Assembly (NCBI GenBank): GCA_002633025.1
Contig: NMRB01000445.1
Location: forward strand, 270,362-334,361
Reading direction: 5' to 3'
Length of the DNA stretch: 64,000 nt
Origin: Notospermus geniculatus
Lineage: Eukaryota > Nemertea > Pilidiophora > Heteronemertea > Lineidae
Made by a program: the position numbers and the translations under genes. The notes beneath the pieces are model-generated. The model did no database searches, was not told the DNA's origin, and saw nothing but the letters and a program-made list of their open reading frames with translations. Shown piece after piece: positions 21,827 through 31,544 of the stretch. Position 1 is the first letter of the stretch. Each line of letters starts with the position of its first letter.

Positions 21827-22002
21827 TTAGTGCCAGCGGACATGCCATTTGGCCGCCTTTGCAGATTTCTATGAAACTGAAGTATGAAACTGAAGTGTTA
21901 GACTGACGTGTTAGATTAATTTTTCCTTTTACCCTAGTATTACCCCCTGTCCCCGGTCAGAGTGCGAGACGGTAGGAGGGGTATTTAAACGTATTCTTCT
22001 TT

Positions 22003-22200
22003 ATGGCGACAAGTGACCCATTTCCGAACATTGTGTTAACTGAAGAAGACATCCCCGGGGCAATTTGGGTCCGGCAGTTTTGGGGATTCTTAGAAGGGGT
22101 GGCCGGAGCCCTGGGACTAGCGGGGATTGGGGAAATCTTACAGTTTGTATCCCAGCGTGGGATGGAGGCCCCTACAGACCGTCTAAATGAAGATTGCTGA
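22003..22200 (+). pseudogene. LTEEDIPGA leader, copy 3, with different downstream part
   Basis: Starts with the same 20 residues as the copy at 21728 and then continues with a hydrophobic segment (FLEGVAGALGLAGIGEILQF), possibly membrane-inserting, and a stop. The two leaders are 275 bp apart in direct orientation, so a local duplication was followed by attachment to different 3' sequence. Confidence 0.4.
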
Positions 22201-22522
22201 AGGATCAAAATTTGTCAAGCTAACATCAAATTCACGCAAAGGGATCCTACCACAATTTTTCGGTTTAACCTCTGTTCTCAAGGTCAGAGGTCAAGGTCAC
22301 AATTAACTTGCTCTGTGGAGTCCTTGCTAATGTGCCCAACCCCTATTTCGTCAGATATGCTTACCACAAGCATGACAAAAGGGAAATAACGCCAAATGTG
22401 TGATTGAACTCGTGAGAAGATGGTTACCAAACCCTGATACATGGGACATAAGTGGAAATATGACTATGAATAAATCTCTTCAATTCTTGTTAGCAGTCAT
22501 CAGTTACAATGTAATGTATTAA

Positions 22523-22874
22523 AGGAGCTCGACGTCCAAGTTGTAAACAAACTGGTTTGTTTACAAACAGTGGCTAGCAAACTAGTTTTATTTCTTCGTG
22601 AAGGTGGCAGCACCAGTAGCGCCCCGTGATCGTTAGACTGGTGCCCGGTCCAATGCAACTCACTCAAACACTCACTGGTTCTCTATCCACGCTGTGCTGC
22701 CACCTATTATCGGTGATATGTACTGAAGTGAATATGTAGTCTCGCGCAGCCAACTGTTTCGTTCCGCAGGTAGTGCGACACAAACGTTCGATCCTCAGAT
22801 TCGGCTGGGTGACCGAGCAGCTGGGTGCCCGAGACTAGTGAATATCGTGTTTACAACTTGGACGTCGAGCTCCT
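22523..22874. mobile_element. TTAA-flanked MITE (piggyBac/Kolobok type)
   Basis: Inverted ends aggagctcgacgtccaagtt ... aacttggacgtcgagctcct (26 bp in all), flanked by TTAA on both sides. A TTAA target duplication is typical of piggyBac and Kolobok superfamilies. No coding capacity. Confidence 0.85.
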
Positions 22875-23289
22875 TTAAATACTACAATATTTTGGATGTA
22901 CATGTATACAAAAGTAAGACCTAAAACCCCAGGACCCTTGAAATATACAATAACTAAGACCCTAAGGCCCTTAGAAAAAATACAGACTAAAAATGCCTTT
23001 GAAGGGGTGCAAAGAAGGGTCAGATTAAGTTCATTCTTAAGAAGAGTATTGAGGGACATGTGAAAATCCACATGACGAATGCTGATGAAAAGTTCAAGAG
23101 TTTGCTCGCAAGGCTTGTTTTTTGGTACACGTATGCCATCATTTATACCACTCTCTCCGTTGTCTCATTTTCAGCTCTTACAAACGATGTACAGCAATTG
23201 CATCAAGGACAGGGAAGCAGTGCAACCGTGTATGCATGGTGGGGGGCAGCTACTGACACTCACATGTAAAATTATTTGGTACATTTGTC

Positions 23290-23726
23290 AAATGATGTAT
23301 TTACCACATGGGAAGAAGTAATGGAGACAGCAGACTACGGCCAGTTAAAAGGGCAGATGCTGCCATGGAAGGAAAGAAAAACGGGTGGTGGACATTGCAA
23401 TGTGCAAGTTTGCAAAGGCCCTGAATTATCAGATGACATGTTTCAAAAAATTGATTTGACATTGTTCTGTCTCACAAGGAACGTTGGACTTGCTTCACAA
23501 AGGTGGAGCCAAATACACCTCGAAGATCGAAGTTTTTTACAACAAAGTACACGCCCACCGCATATTGAAGGAAAGAAAAACAGGGGTGGTGGACATCGCA
23601 ATGTGCAAATTTGCAAAGGCCCTGAAATTATCAGATGACACATTTCAAAAATTGATGGAGCGTTTATCACACGATATTGACATAAAAGGCTTTGTAAAAG
23701 AAGCTGAGGAGATTTTGAAACTGACT
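23290..23726 (+). pseudogene. WEEV...EEILKLT exon pair, copy 3
   Basis: First block VFTTWEEVMETADYGQLKGQ at about 23293-23352, then GPELSDDMFQK. A second, better block follows (CKFAKALKLSDDTFQKLMER, then KGFVKEAEEILKLT) with a gtaagt donor at 23727. An ERKTGG(G)VDI segment occurs twice (23370 and 23570), showing a local duplication of about 200 bp. It lies 112 bp upstream of the first exon of array B, matching the order at 12610-12888. Confidence 0.45.
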
Positions 23727-23838
23727 GTAAGTAATGGGTAAGTGATGATTAATGTTCAAGTCATTTCATCATATTGGTTCCTATAGGTTCACATAAAGTA
23801 AAGTCAACTGACAAGACTTACTTTCTTATTCATTGCAG

Positions 23839-23945
23839 ATTCAGCACATCATCAACGCACAATCGTCCACACTGGCACAACCGAGGAGGACGATTCTTCC
23901 TCAGAAAACGAATATCGGCCAGTGAAGATCACAAAGAAGAACTCG
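23839..23945 (+). CDS. Array B exon 1 (type II module)
   Basis: Acceptor cattgcag, donor gtaatt at 23946. Encodes DSAHHQRTIVHTGTTEEDDS then EYRPVKITKKNS. The length of 107 bp is not a multiple of three because one A is missing before the donor compared with the 25985 copy. It is separated from the rest of array B by an inserted polymerase fragment and the ctactg-rich stretch. Confidence 0.45.
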
Positions 23946-24109
23946 GTAATTATATAATGATTATGTTCAAATCATTTCATCATATTGGTTCCAGTGCTCA
24001 CAAGGCATAGATCCGGTAGTATTTTTGTTGCTTCTAATGCCAATACATCAGGAAGTATCGTATGCTGAAAGAAGACAGTGAGGAAGTATCCCGACCCACT
24101 AGGTTGGGG

Positions 24110-24420
24110 TGACTCTGGTCTCTTGAGAAATGGTACCGTTTATCCAAATGGCAATTGAAGGAAAGAGCACGTGTCGGCACAATGATACCGAGTGAACATT
24201 GCAAGGAACATAGGTCAGCGTTGAACTGAAAAAAGAACTCGAACTAGGTTATATCATCCATGAAGTTTGGCATTGTTCAGAAACCATGCAGTACGACCCA
24301 GTCGAAAAAAGGGAGGTCTGTTTACCGATTTTATCAACTGCTTCCTGAAGTTGAAACAAGAGGCTAGTGTTAAACCCGTGTGGTGTCAGACACCTGGGGA
24401 CATGAACATTACAGAGAGGT
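24110..24420 (+). pseudogene. Polinton-type DNA polymerase B fragment 2
   Basis: Diverged copy of 18816-19130, starting with ggttggggtgact and including the RQYDPVEKR-like block near 24290-24320. Several stops. Shared flanking bases with fragment 1 indicate duplication of the already broken copy. Confidence 0.5.
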
Positions 24421-24499
24421 AAGGGGTGTACACACAACATGAACAGACTTGCACTTGTTCTTTTGCAATTTTGTCATAAAAGAAATCTTTGTTTTTCAG

Positions 24500-24621
24500 A
24501 TTTCTCAGCACTGCACTCAACGGCACGCCGCAAGGGGGCCCTAAGGAACGCCATCTGGTCAAAAATAACGTCGGCCAGGACTAAGGAACAGAAGAAAATG
24601 AGGAAGACCATCAATTTTTGA
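24500..24621 (+). CDS. Candidate terminal exon (DFSALHSTARRKG...)
   Basis: Acceptor gtttttcag ending at 24499 is followed by a phase-1 start (AT-TTC-TCA) like the array exons. It encodes SALHSTARRKGALRNAIW then a very basic KEQKKMRKTINF and a stop. It may be the last exon of the array gene family. No paralogue of this exon was noticed in the window. Confidence 0.3.
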
Positions 24622-24799
24622 TACCAAGACAATTGTGATGGACAATTAATTCAACTGCTGGAACTTATTCTCATATTTATAGAATTTCTATAATTTTGTG
24701 ATCTTAGTCTTAATCTTGACCAAACTGCTGGAACTTGTTTTCAAATAGAATTTAAATATAATCGTTATTAACCACTGAAATGATATTTTATCCTCTTCT

Positions 24800-25262
24800 T
24801 GTTGCAGCTACCTGTTGTGGCATGTAGCTACTGCGCCTCTACTGCAGGCAACTACTGCTTCACTACTGCCAGCTTTATTCCATATTTGGAAATGGCAGTA
24901 GTGATGAAGTACTACTGCACATCCACTGCAAATCACTACTGCCACCCTACTCTCAGACTACTGCATCACTACTGCCACATCACTCCATATTTGGAAATGG
25001 CAGTATTGATGAAGTATTAATTTTGATATTTGCACCACACTGCTGAACTACTTCCTTACTACTGAAATAATGCTGCATGACTGCTGCTGTACTACTGTCA
25101 TTACCTCATTTGGGTGATGAGCATCTTCTGCATAGGTATACTGCATCACTGCTGCCAACTGGCAGTAGTGTAGAAGTAGCTACTTCCTTTACTACTGTTC
25201 ATCCACTGCATTTCACTGCTGCTTTACTACTGCAAATATACTTCAAAACTACTGCCTGGTGG
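24800..25262. repeat. ctactgc-rich cryptic repeat
   Basis: Irregular repetition of actactgc / cactactgcca / gcagtagtgatgaagta words. The segment ccatatttggaaatggcagt occurs twice (about 24881 and 24986). Ends at the start of the next array intron. Confidence 0.75.
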
Positions 25263-25323
25263 TAAGGGAGGTATCACAGAGAGTACGGTCAACTGACATG
25301 GCTTATTTTCTTATTCACTGTAG

Positions 25324-26672
25324 ATTCAGCCTATGGTGTCAGTGTCAACATGGTCAATCACACCGGCACAAAAGGGGAAGAAGATTCCTCAGACGAAGAA
25401 GAATATCGGCCGGTTAAGCTCATAAAGAAGAACTGTGGTAATTATTGATTATGTTCAAATCGTTTCATCATATTGGTTCCTGTCCACAGATGTATCATAG
25501 AGAGTACGGTCAACTGACATGACTTACTTTTCTTATCCATTGCAGATCAGCCCATCATCATCGTGTAATCACACTGGCACAACCGAGGAGGAGGATTCAT
25601 CCTCAGATGGTGAAGAACATTGGCCGGTGAACTGTGGTAATTATGGTTCCCAATCACTAAGATTCGGAACCACTTTGTTTTTGGTCATTTCATCATACTG
25701 GTTCCTGTCCACAGAGGTATCACAGAGACAGTACGGTCAACAAACATGGCTTATTTTCTTATTCACTGCAGATTCAGCCTATGGTGTCGGTGTCAATCAC
25801 ACTGGCACCACAGGGGAAGAAGATTCCTAAGACAAAGAAGAATATCGGCCAGTTAAGCTCATAAAGAAGAACTGTGGTAATTATTGATTATGTTCAAATC
25901 ATTTCATCATACTGGGTTCCTGTCCACAGAGGTATCACAGAGAATACGGTCAACTGACATGACTTATTTTCTTATTCATTGCAGATTCAGCCCATCACCA
26001 TATGATCCACCACACCGGCACAACCGAGGAGGACGATTCCTCCTCTGATGACGAGCATCGGCAGGTGAAGGTCATAAAGAAGAACTCAGGTAATTATAAT
26101 GATTATGTTCAAGTCATTTCATCATATTCGTTCCTAGGCTGTCCACAGAGGTATCACAGAGAGTACAGTCAACTGACATGGCTTATTTTCTTATTCACTG
26201 CAGATTCAGCCTATGGTGTCGGTGTCAATCACACCGGCACAACAGCGGAAGAAGATTGCTCCGATGAAAAAGACCTTCGCTCGAAGATCGCAAAGAAGAA
26301 CTGTGGTAATTATTGATTATGTTCAAATCATTTCATAATATTGGTTCCTGTCCACAGAGGTATCACAGAGAGTAAAGTAAAATCAACTGACGAGACTTAC
26401 TTTCTTATTCATTGCAGATTCAGCTCATCAACGCACAATCATCCACACTGGCACAACCGAGGAGGACCATTCCTCCTCGGATGATGAACATCGGCAAGTG
26501 AAGGTCACAACGAAGAACTCGGTAATTATATAATAATTATGTTCAAATCATTTCATCATATTGGTTCCTGTCCACAGTGGTATCACAGAGTACGGTCAAC
26601 TGACTTGACTTACTTTTCTTATTCACTGCAGATTTATCTGTTCGTAGAATCGGTTTACATATTGGGACAAGT
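25324..26672 (+). CDS. Tandem exon array B (acidic/basic modules)
   Basis: Seven exons: 25324-25437, 25546-25636, 25772-25876, 25985-26089, 26204-26305, 26418-26521 and a distinct last one, 26632-26672 (LSVRRIGLHIGTSD then gtaagt). Type I (AYGV...NHTGTT...KKNC) and type II (AHH...HTGTTEEDDSSSDD...KKNS) modules are intermixed. The introns between them are about 100-130 bp and nearly identical. Exons of 114, 105, 105 and 102 bp are symmetric phase 1-1, ideal for tandem duplication. The 25772 copy has an in-frame TAA, the 25546 copy is shortened, and the 26418 copy is one base short. If spliced, the product would be a repetitive acidic protein; function unknown. Confidence 0.5.
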
Positions 26673-26904
26673 GATGTAAGTGTACCACTTTTGATATGTT
26701 TTGATAATTCCTTTCTGGAGAAAACTTCTATGAAAGTGCCAGGGGGCGTGTTGTCCGAAATTAGGTTCTGTGGATAGGTTTCCGGCTTTTGCGAGTTTCT
26801 TGCCTCTACGTCACCTTTGGGGTGTTTTATGTGTACTTAGCTTAGCCTTTTGTATGTTTCAGTTTAACCATGACAATAAATGTGTGTAAGACACTTGACG
26901 AGCG

Positions 26905-27065
26905 TTGTTCCGATCCCCTACAGTGTCGGTGCCAATCACACCTGGTGTCGATCGCCTGGAGAGGGGTGTGGCTGCGTACAGGGGCCGGCTGGAAAACAAC
27001 GAAGAGGATTCAGTAGCTCTCCGTCAAAACCTAGAGGATTTGGAGAAGGAAGTGTTGAAGACGGC
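26905..27065 (+). CDS. Coiled-coil exon cut by an assembly gap
   Basis: After a cctacag acceptor-like site, one frame reads VDRLERGVAAYRGRLENNEE then SVALRQNLEDLEKEVLKTA, a clear amphipathic coiled coil. It runs into Ns at 27066. It may be the N-terminal part of a retroelement Gag or a structural protein. Confidence 0.35.
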
Positions 27066-27339
27066 NNNNNNNNNNNNNNNNNNNNNNNNNNNNNNNNNNN
27101 NNNNNNNNNNNNNNNNNNNNNNNNNNNNNNNNNNNNNNNNNNNNNNNNNNNNNNNNNNNNNNNNNNNNNNNNNNNNNNNNNNNNNNNNNNNNNNNNNNNN
27201 NNNNNNNNNNNNNNNNNNNNNNNNNNNNNNNNNNNNNNNNNNNNNNNNNNNNNNNNNNNNNNNNNNNNNNNNNNNNNNNNNNNNNNNNNNNNNNNNNNNN
27301 NNNNNNNNNNNNNNNNNNNNNNNNNNNNNNNNNNNNNNN
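27066..27339. other. Assembly gap (Ns)
   Basis: 274 undetermined bases. Frames drawn through it have no meaning. Confidence 1.
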
Positions 27340-27558
27340 TTCAAAATTTTTTTTCTTCTGTTAATAATGGCCTCCAGAGTCATTTTTTACACTCCAAAAT
27401 GCAAAATTAGTCTTCCTTCTGCATGAAAGTTGCATTTGAAATGTAACAAATTTAAGAAAAACATTACTGAAGTGATTTTTTCAGGGTACTATATCGTACC
27501 CTCAAATTTCTTTAGGGTACTATATTTGTACCCAAAGTACCCTCTGGCGGGGACCCTG
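27340..27558. mobile_element. Right part of a cagggt...accctg element
   Basis: From the gap edge to the terminal ctggcggggaccctg the sequence is almost identical to 34990-35208, an intact copy whose ends and target duplication are visible. The left end is lost in the gap. Confidence 0.8.
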
Positions 27559-28428
27559 GCGGCTATGAGATTGAACTCAAGGAAACCATCCAAGCCGGCC
27601 TCCGCAAGTCCAGGCGAATTCAGGATCTGGAAACGCAGCGGCACAATTCGGCGCCTGTTTCAGCAGGCTACCGGTAGGTTGGGGCACTTTTGCAAGTGCT
27701 CGCAAAGCCTCATGGGAGGCAGGTTTTCTACACAGAGGTGCGGACGTTACTCTTGTCTTTGTGAGCCTATACAACCTGTCATTACAAGGACCATTAACAG
27801 ATTTGAGTTAATCCAACATTGTACTGCCAGTACGTCTGTACCTGTGTGTCTGTAATCAGCTTAGTAACCAAACCAGAAACGGTTTGTCTGGCAGGCCTTT
27901 GGACAATACTCGTAATTATCCTTGATTCCTTTGTTTTATTTACAAGCTGAGGCAAACAATTGTTTGGTTCTCTTGAATTGAAGTGTAATCTGATTTGTTA
28001 CTTTAACAAGTTGTATAAATAGGAAGGTTATGTTTGACTCTGGACAGAAGCTGGGAGGTCCAGCAACCTGTCACACCAGATATGGGAAGTCTGATCTTGG
28101 ATTATTGCACGTATGATGGAGTTATGCTGATTAAAAGTTTGTAAGTTGAAGTTGGACTTGTTTCAAATCCTGGAAGGAGCTACCCCCATAAACAATTCAG
28201 AAGATGCGGACAAATGGCCGAGGAGGAAATCACCATGAATTATTTCAAAAAGTTCCTTGACAGGTGCGAGAGTAAGGAGATTGCTGTCAGGTTCTCCTCA
28301 ACTTTTTGTTGAATTGAATTATCTGGTATTTTGAGCCGATTTCGAGCTTTTGGGGCCAAACTTCTTGCTGTTGTTTTATATTCTGGTTTCCTGCTGTTTT
28401 TCAATTGGAATTACGGGCAAGTATCAGT

Positions 28429-28645
28429 ATGGCTGTTCACATTAAGGTGTTCGGCAGTAGTTTTGTGAAGCGGCTTTCTGTTTATTTACAGGAAACCGGT
28501 GAGAATGGCCACCTTGTCGACCCTCGCCGTGTTAACCTGGTCCTGGACCTGAGTTTCTCACAAGTCGAGATTCTTGGTGTACCTGGGCTTACAGTACAGC
28601 ACCTTGCTTCTTGTTTTGAGCCTAGTATACGTAGAAGTCCTCCGG
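28429..28645 (+). pseudogene. SGNH hydrolase fragment with block I
   Basis: ATG at 28429. The frame gives HIKVFGSSFVKRLSVYLQET (block I; the catalytic Ser is the second Ser of GSS, in the usual G-x-S-F-V-x-R-L setting), then VNLVLDLSFSQVEILGVPGL. SGNH/GDSL-type esterases of this form are common beside mobile elements in marine invertebrates. It breaks off at about 28645, where polymerase-B sequence begins. Its last block (GVPGLTVQHL) is equivalent to GRPGANVASL at 29516, so the two pieces overlap rather than join. Confidence 0.5.
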
Positions 28646-29475
28646 AGATAGTACGACCCAGTTGAAAAAAGGAAGGCCTGTTCACTGATTACAGTACCTC
28701 ACACAATTGACCTCCCTTCCGCGCCGCGCACCATCCGCGTACTACATGCAGCGTCATGCACGTACCGTCCTCGTATCTTCCGAGGACGTAACAGAGATGC
28801 GCGACGTACCCGTGCCATACGCAATGAACTGTAGCCTAACTTCCTCGTCACGTACGGGGAAGGTACGCGGATTTAGGGAGGTCAATTGTGCCAGGTACTG
28901 TACATCAACTGCTTCCTAAAGTTGCAAAAACAAGAGACTAGTGGTAAGCCCGCGTGTCAGACACCTGGGGACACGTACATTGCCAACTATTATGAGAAAG
29001 AGGGTGTCAGGTTAGACAAAGAAAAATCATTTTTAACCCGAGCGTTCGCGCATTGAGCAAAAGCCGTCAGGTACACATGACTCGGCTCGACTTGATGATA
29101 TCCCAGGGGATGAACAGGTGGAAAGACCTTCTAAAACTCATAAGTTAATTTCATCAGGATTTGGTTTTTTGTTTGAATTCCCTTTGGGGAAAATTTGGGC
29201 AAAAAACCAATTTGAAAAGGACTGTAATGATCAAAGACCTGGCTGAAATGTTAATGTTTCGGGACCGGTCAAAAGTTGTCAAGGATCTGTACATATCAAC
29301 GATAATGTGATCAGAATTCAACATCAAGATTCGGAGGATTTTATCGAGGCTAGCAAGAACACCAATGTTGTCATAACTGCATATACATCAGTCCACGCCA
29401 GATTGAAACTGTACTCTATATTACAACCCCTTGTAGAACATGTTTTATATTACGAGATGCCGATGAGAATTTTGG
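28646..29475 (+). pseudogene. Polinton-type DNA polymerase B fragment 3, with MITE inside
   Basis: The blocks occur in family order: YDPVEKRKG (interrupted by a MITE at 28692), YIANYYEKEGVRLDKEK, NSLWGKFGQKTN (palm motif B, about 29173-29205), IQHQDSEDFIEASKNTN and VVITAYTSVHARLKLYS. The catalytic motif C (DTDS) expected next is replaced by EMPM at the junction near 29460. Frameshifts occur between blocks. This is a dead copy of a protein-primed family B polymerase. Confidence 0.6.
28692..28900. mobile_element. MITE family B, copy 2
   Basis: A 209 bp element with inverted ends cagtacctcacacaattgac and gtcaattgtgccaggtactg, flanked by TA. The uninterrupted site (gattacaactgc) is seen in the homologous polymerase fragment at about 19038-19050, which confirms the boundaries and the TA duplication. 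Confidence 0.9.
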
Positions 29476-29485
29476 TTTAGAAAAT

Positions 29486-29702
29486 GCGTTGGTGGAGACG
29501 TTTTTCCTTGGTCGCCCTGGGGCTAACGTAGCCTCGCTATATCAAGCAGATGCCACCCTGGAGCGCATCCGTCCAGACGCTGCCATTTTTCAAATAGGTT
29601 CGAATGACGTGTCAAGAAGCGACCCTTATACCGTGGCATTAGAGGTTTCCAACTACGCGCAACATCTCTGTAGCGACTTCGGTATTAACCGTGTTAAAAC
29701 CC
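29486..29702 (+). pseudogene. SGNH hydrolase fragment with block III
   Basis: VETFFLGRPGANVASLYQ, then LERIRPDAAIFQIGSNDVSR. GSND is the block III oxyanion-hole motif of SGNH hydrolases. It continues through SNYAQHLCSDFGINRVKTL to 29702, where an 815 bp element interrupts it; the gene resumes at 30530. A second copy is at 32935-33245. Confidence 0.55.
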
Positions 29703-29708
29703 TTACGG

Positions 29709-30523
29709 CAAGCAGCAAATTAATTTTTGCAAGGGCACCTGTCATGATGACAGGCACCAAATATTTGGTGCCTGTCAAATGTAATTTGGTACCTGTCAAA
29801 AAAATTCCTTGCGTCGTACCATTTGGAGGAATTACTTGTAGGCCTACGGGGAAAAAACAAAATTACAAATACAAAATTAGTGATATAATAATCAGTATTC
29901 TTTATTAATATTTGTAATCCAACTCTCTACATCATGACTGTTTGTGTACAATACATGTAAACTTCAGTGTCCATGGTTGGTGTTTCAGTGGTGTGTTGCA
30001 CACAGACTAGAACTTGCTTTGAAAGATGCCCTTGCATCAACCTATTTTAAATCTGAGCCGCCATGATCGTCAGTGCATGCTGTGCATGCGTTCTGAATAC
30101 TATTACTAAGGCAAACATACCGGTTATACTGATTTATTCCTCCAAAAAGACAAAGAAATCCAATTGAGCTTGTGTGATCAACATCCTCAAGACCTGATGA
30201 GTAATCACTGACAATAATCTGTAGGCTTAATTACCGGGAAGGTGTCAATATGTCCACAATCAATCAGCATTGATGGCCACTCGCTACTCAAAACGCAGTG
30301 TCAACAAACTGAAGTGCTGCATGCATGGATGCATGCGTTGAAGCATGCAGAGACCTTGACACTGAACACACTGTGTACATGTGTGTACACAGGGGTTTGG
30401 ATTACATGCAGACACAGCGATTTTGCCGTCGGTCACAATGGTTGGCGTGTTGATAGTGGTGTCGGACAATTAACTGTTTGGTGCCGGTCATTGTCCGTGA
30501 CCGAGCACTTAATTTGCTGCTTG
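29709..30523. mobile_element. Non-autonomous DNA element, 15 bp TIR, 6 bp target duplication
   Basis: Perfect 15 bp terminal inverted repeats caagcagcaaattaa ... ttaatttgctgcttg, flanked by ttacgg on both sides (29703-29708 and 30524-30529). The SGNH paralogue at 33135-33150 is uninterrupted (acccttaccggtaagttc). Inside, the left end carries a nested hairpin (gtgcctgtcaaa words near 29730-29800) and the middle a gcatgc-rich stretch. No transposase frame. Confidence 0.85.
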
Positions 30524-30529
30524 TTACGG

Positions 30530-30830
30530 TAAGTTCGGAATAAAGGAATCAGATTATAACTCGCGTGTTGATATTCTGCGCGAAGAGCTCCGCCAATATT
30601 TCAAAACAGACCACATGTTGTTTCGCGAGATGCCAACCCTGACAAAACCGTTCGTGAACATTCATGTTTACCGTTCGTGAACCTCCATGTTTTAGGATTT
30701 CGGAAGGTGTTTGATCCTGCCATGGGTACTATTCGAGGCGATGACGTCAGGGAGCGTGTGGATGGAGTACACTTGGTTCAAAGAGGAATGAAACGATATT
30801 ACAGAGAGGTAAGGGGTGTACTGCTGATAA
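30530..30830 (+). pseudogene. SGNH hydrolase continuation with block V (DGVHL)
   Basis: Resumes with KFGIKESDYNSRVDIL and FREMPTLTKPFVNIHVYR, which is also present in the 32.9-33.2 kb copy. After a frame change comes ERVDGVHLVQRGMKRYYRE (about 30755-30810). DGVHL holds the Asp and His of the catalytic triad. Together with GSSFV and GSND, all three catalytic blocks of an SGNH hydrolase are present within 2.4 kb, but in pieces and different frames. Confidence 0.5.
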
Positions 30831-30879
30831 TTTCTTTGCCGTTAGATTTAGATGCATTTCCGCCGCCAATTTACCATTG

Positions 30880-31085
30880 TTTACCACATGGGAGAAGACT
30901 CAAGTGGAGCAACTCAGCCGTGAGGATGCTTTCGATGCACATGTGAAACGAAGGCTAGTTTTAGGCAGTTTGATCCAGCCTGCTGCCGGTTTGGCCCGTG
31001 CACTAGGCCCAGAGGTTCCAGTGGGGACAATTTTGACTGTTCTGAAATCAGCATATGGATTCACCGCAGACGGTCATGAGCTGCT
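30880..31085 (+). pseudogene. Gag-like capsid fragment
   Basis: VKRRLVLGSLIQPAAGLARA, then GTILTVLKSAYGFTADGHEL. The pattern R-R-L/I-V-x-S-L-x-x-P-A-A ... L-x-S-A-Y/F-G is that of Ty3-type and PNMA-like Gag capsid domains. It stops at an inverted duplication (31057-31107). Confidence 0.35.
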
Positions 31086-31107
31086 CATGACCGTCTGCGG
31101 TGAATCC
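31057..31107. repeat. Perfect 25 bp inverted repeat with one-base loop
   Basis: The arms begin ggattcaccgcagacggtca and are followed after a single T by their exact complement. The second arm copies the Gag-like frame backwards, so this is an inverted duplication rather than a conserved hairpin. Confidence 0.85.
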
Positions 31108-31139
31108 AGCTGGTCATGCCTGTCCTGCCTCCTGCCCAA

Positions 31140-31456
31140 GGCAGCACCGATTCTGATAGGAGTAATTTCGTATGCTGGTGAAACAGAGCCCAACAGAGGG
31201 TTAATAGACCGGTATAATGCGATTGAGTGGAATAAAACTTTAGAACTACTCTGTCGAATTCATGCAAATGCATTCACTATGGATAAGCTGCAAGGTGCAA
31301 GTGACCAGGATTAATTACGATGCCAGAGGAAAGGAAAAAATGGCTGGTACAAGAGAGAGGGGCCAAAAAGGCAGCCGTGGCAAGAGTAAAACGATCGAGG
31401 AGGTCATACTGCACAGGAAACGCAAGATGTTTCCATCTTCAAGTTGTCCATGTTAG
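31140..31456 (+). repeat. Third copy of the tctgataggagtaatt block plus VIWINYD-type segment
   Basis: 31140-31290 is homologous to 16679-16850 and 20215-20385. In this copy the block is open and reads APILIGVISYAGETEP then DRYNAIEWNKTLELL. 31300-31450 is homologous to 20950-21135. The order matches 20.2-21.3 kb except that an extra segment follows here. Confidence 0.6.
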
Positions 31457-31544
31457 GTCAAAGTCTAACATGGTCGTGTTATTTTCCAATCAATTTGAAG
31501 CTGTAAGGCTGGAGTTTTAAGAACATCAATCTGCAGCCGATAGA

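Noticed and set aside
26880-27426. Long frames through the first gap
   Set aside because: Most of their length is Ns.
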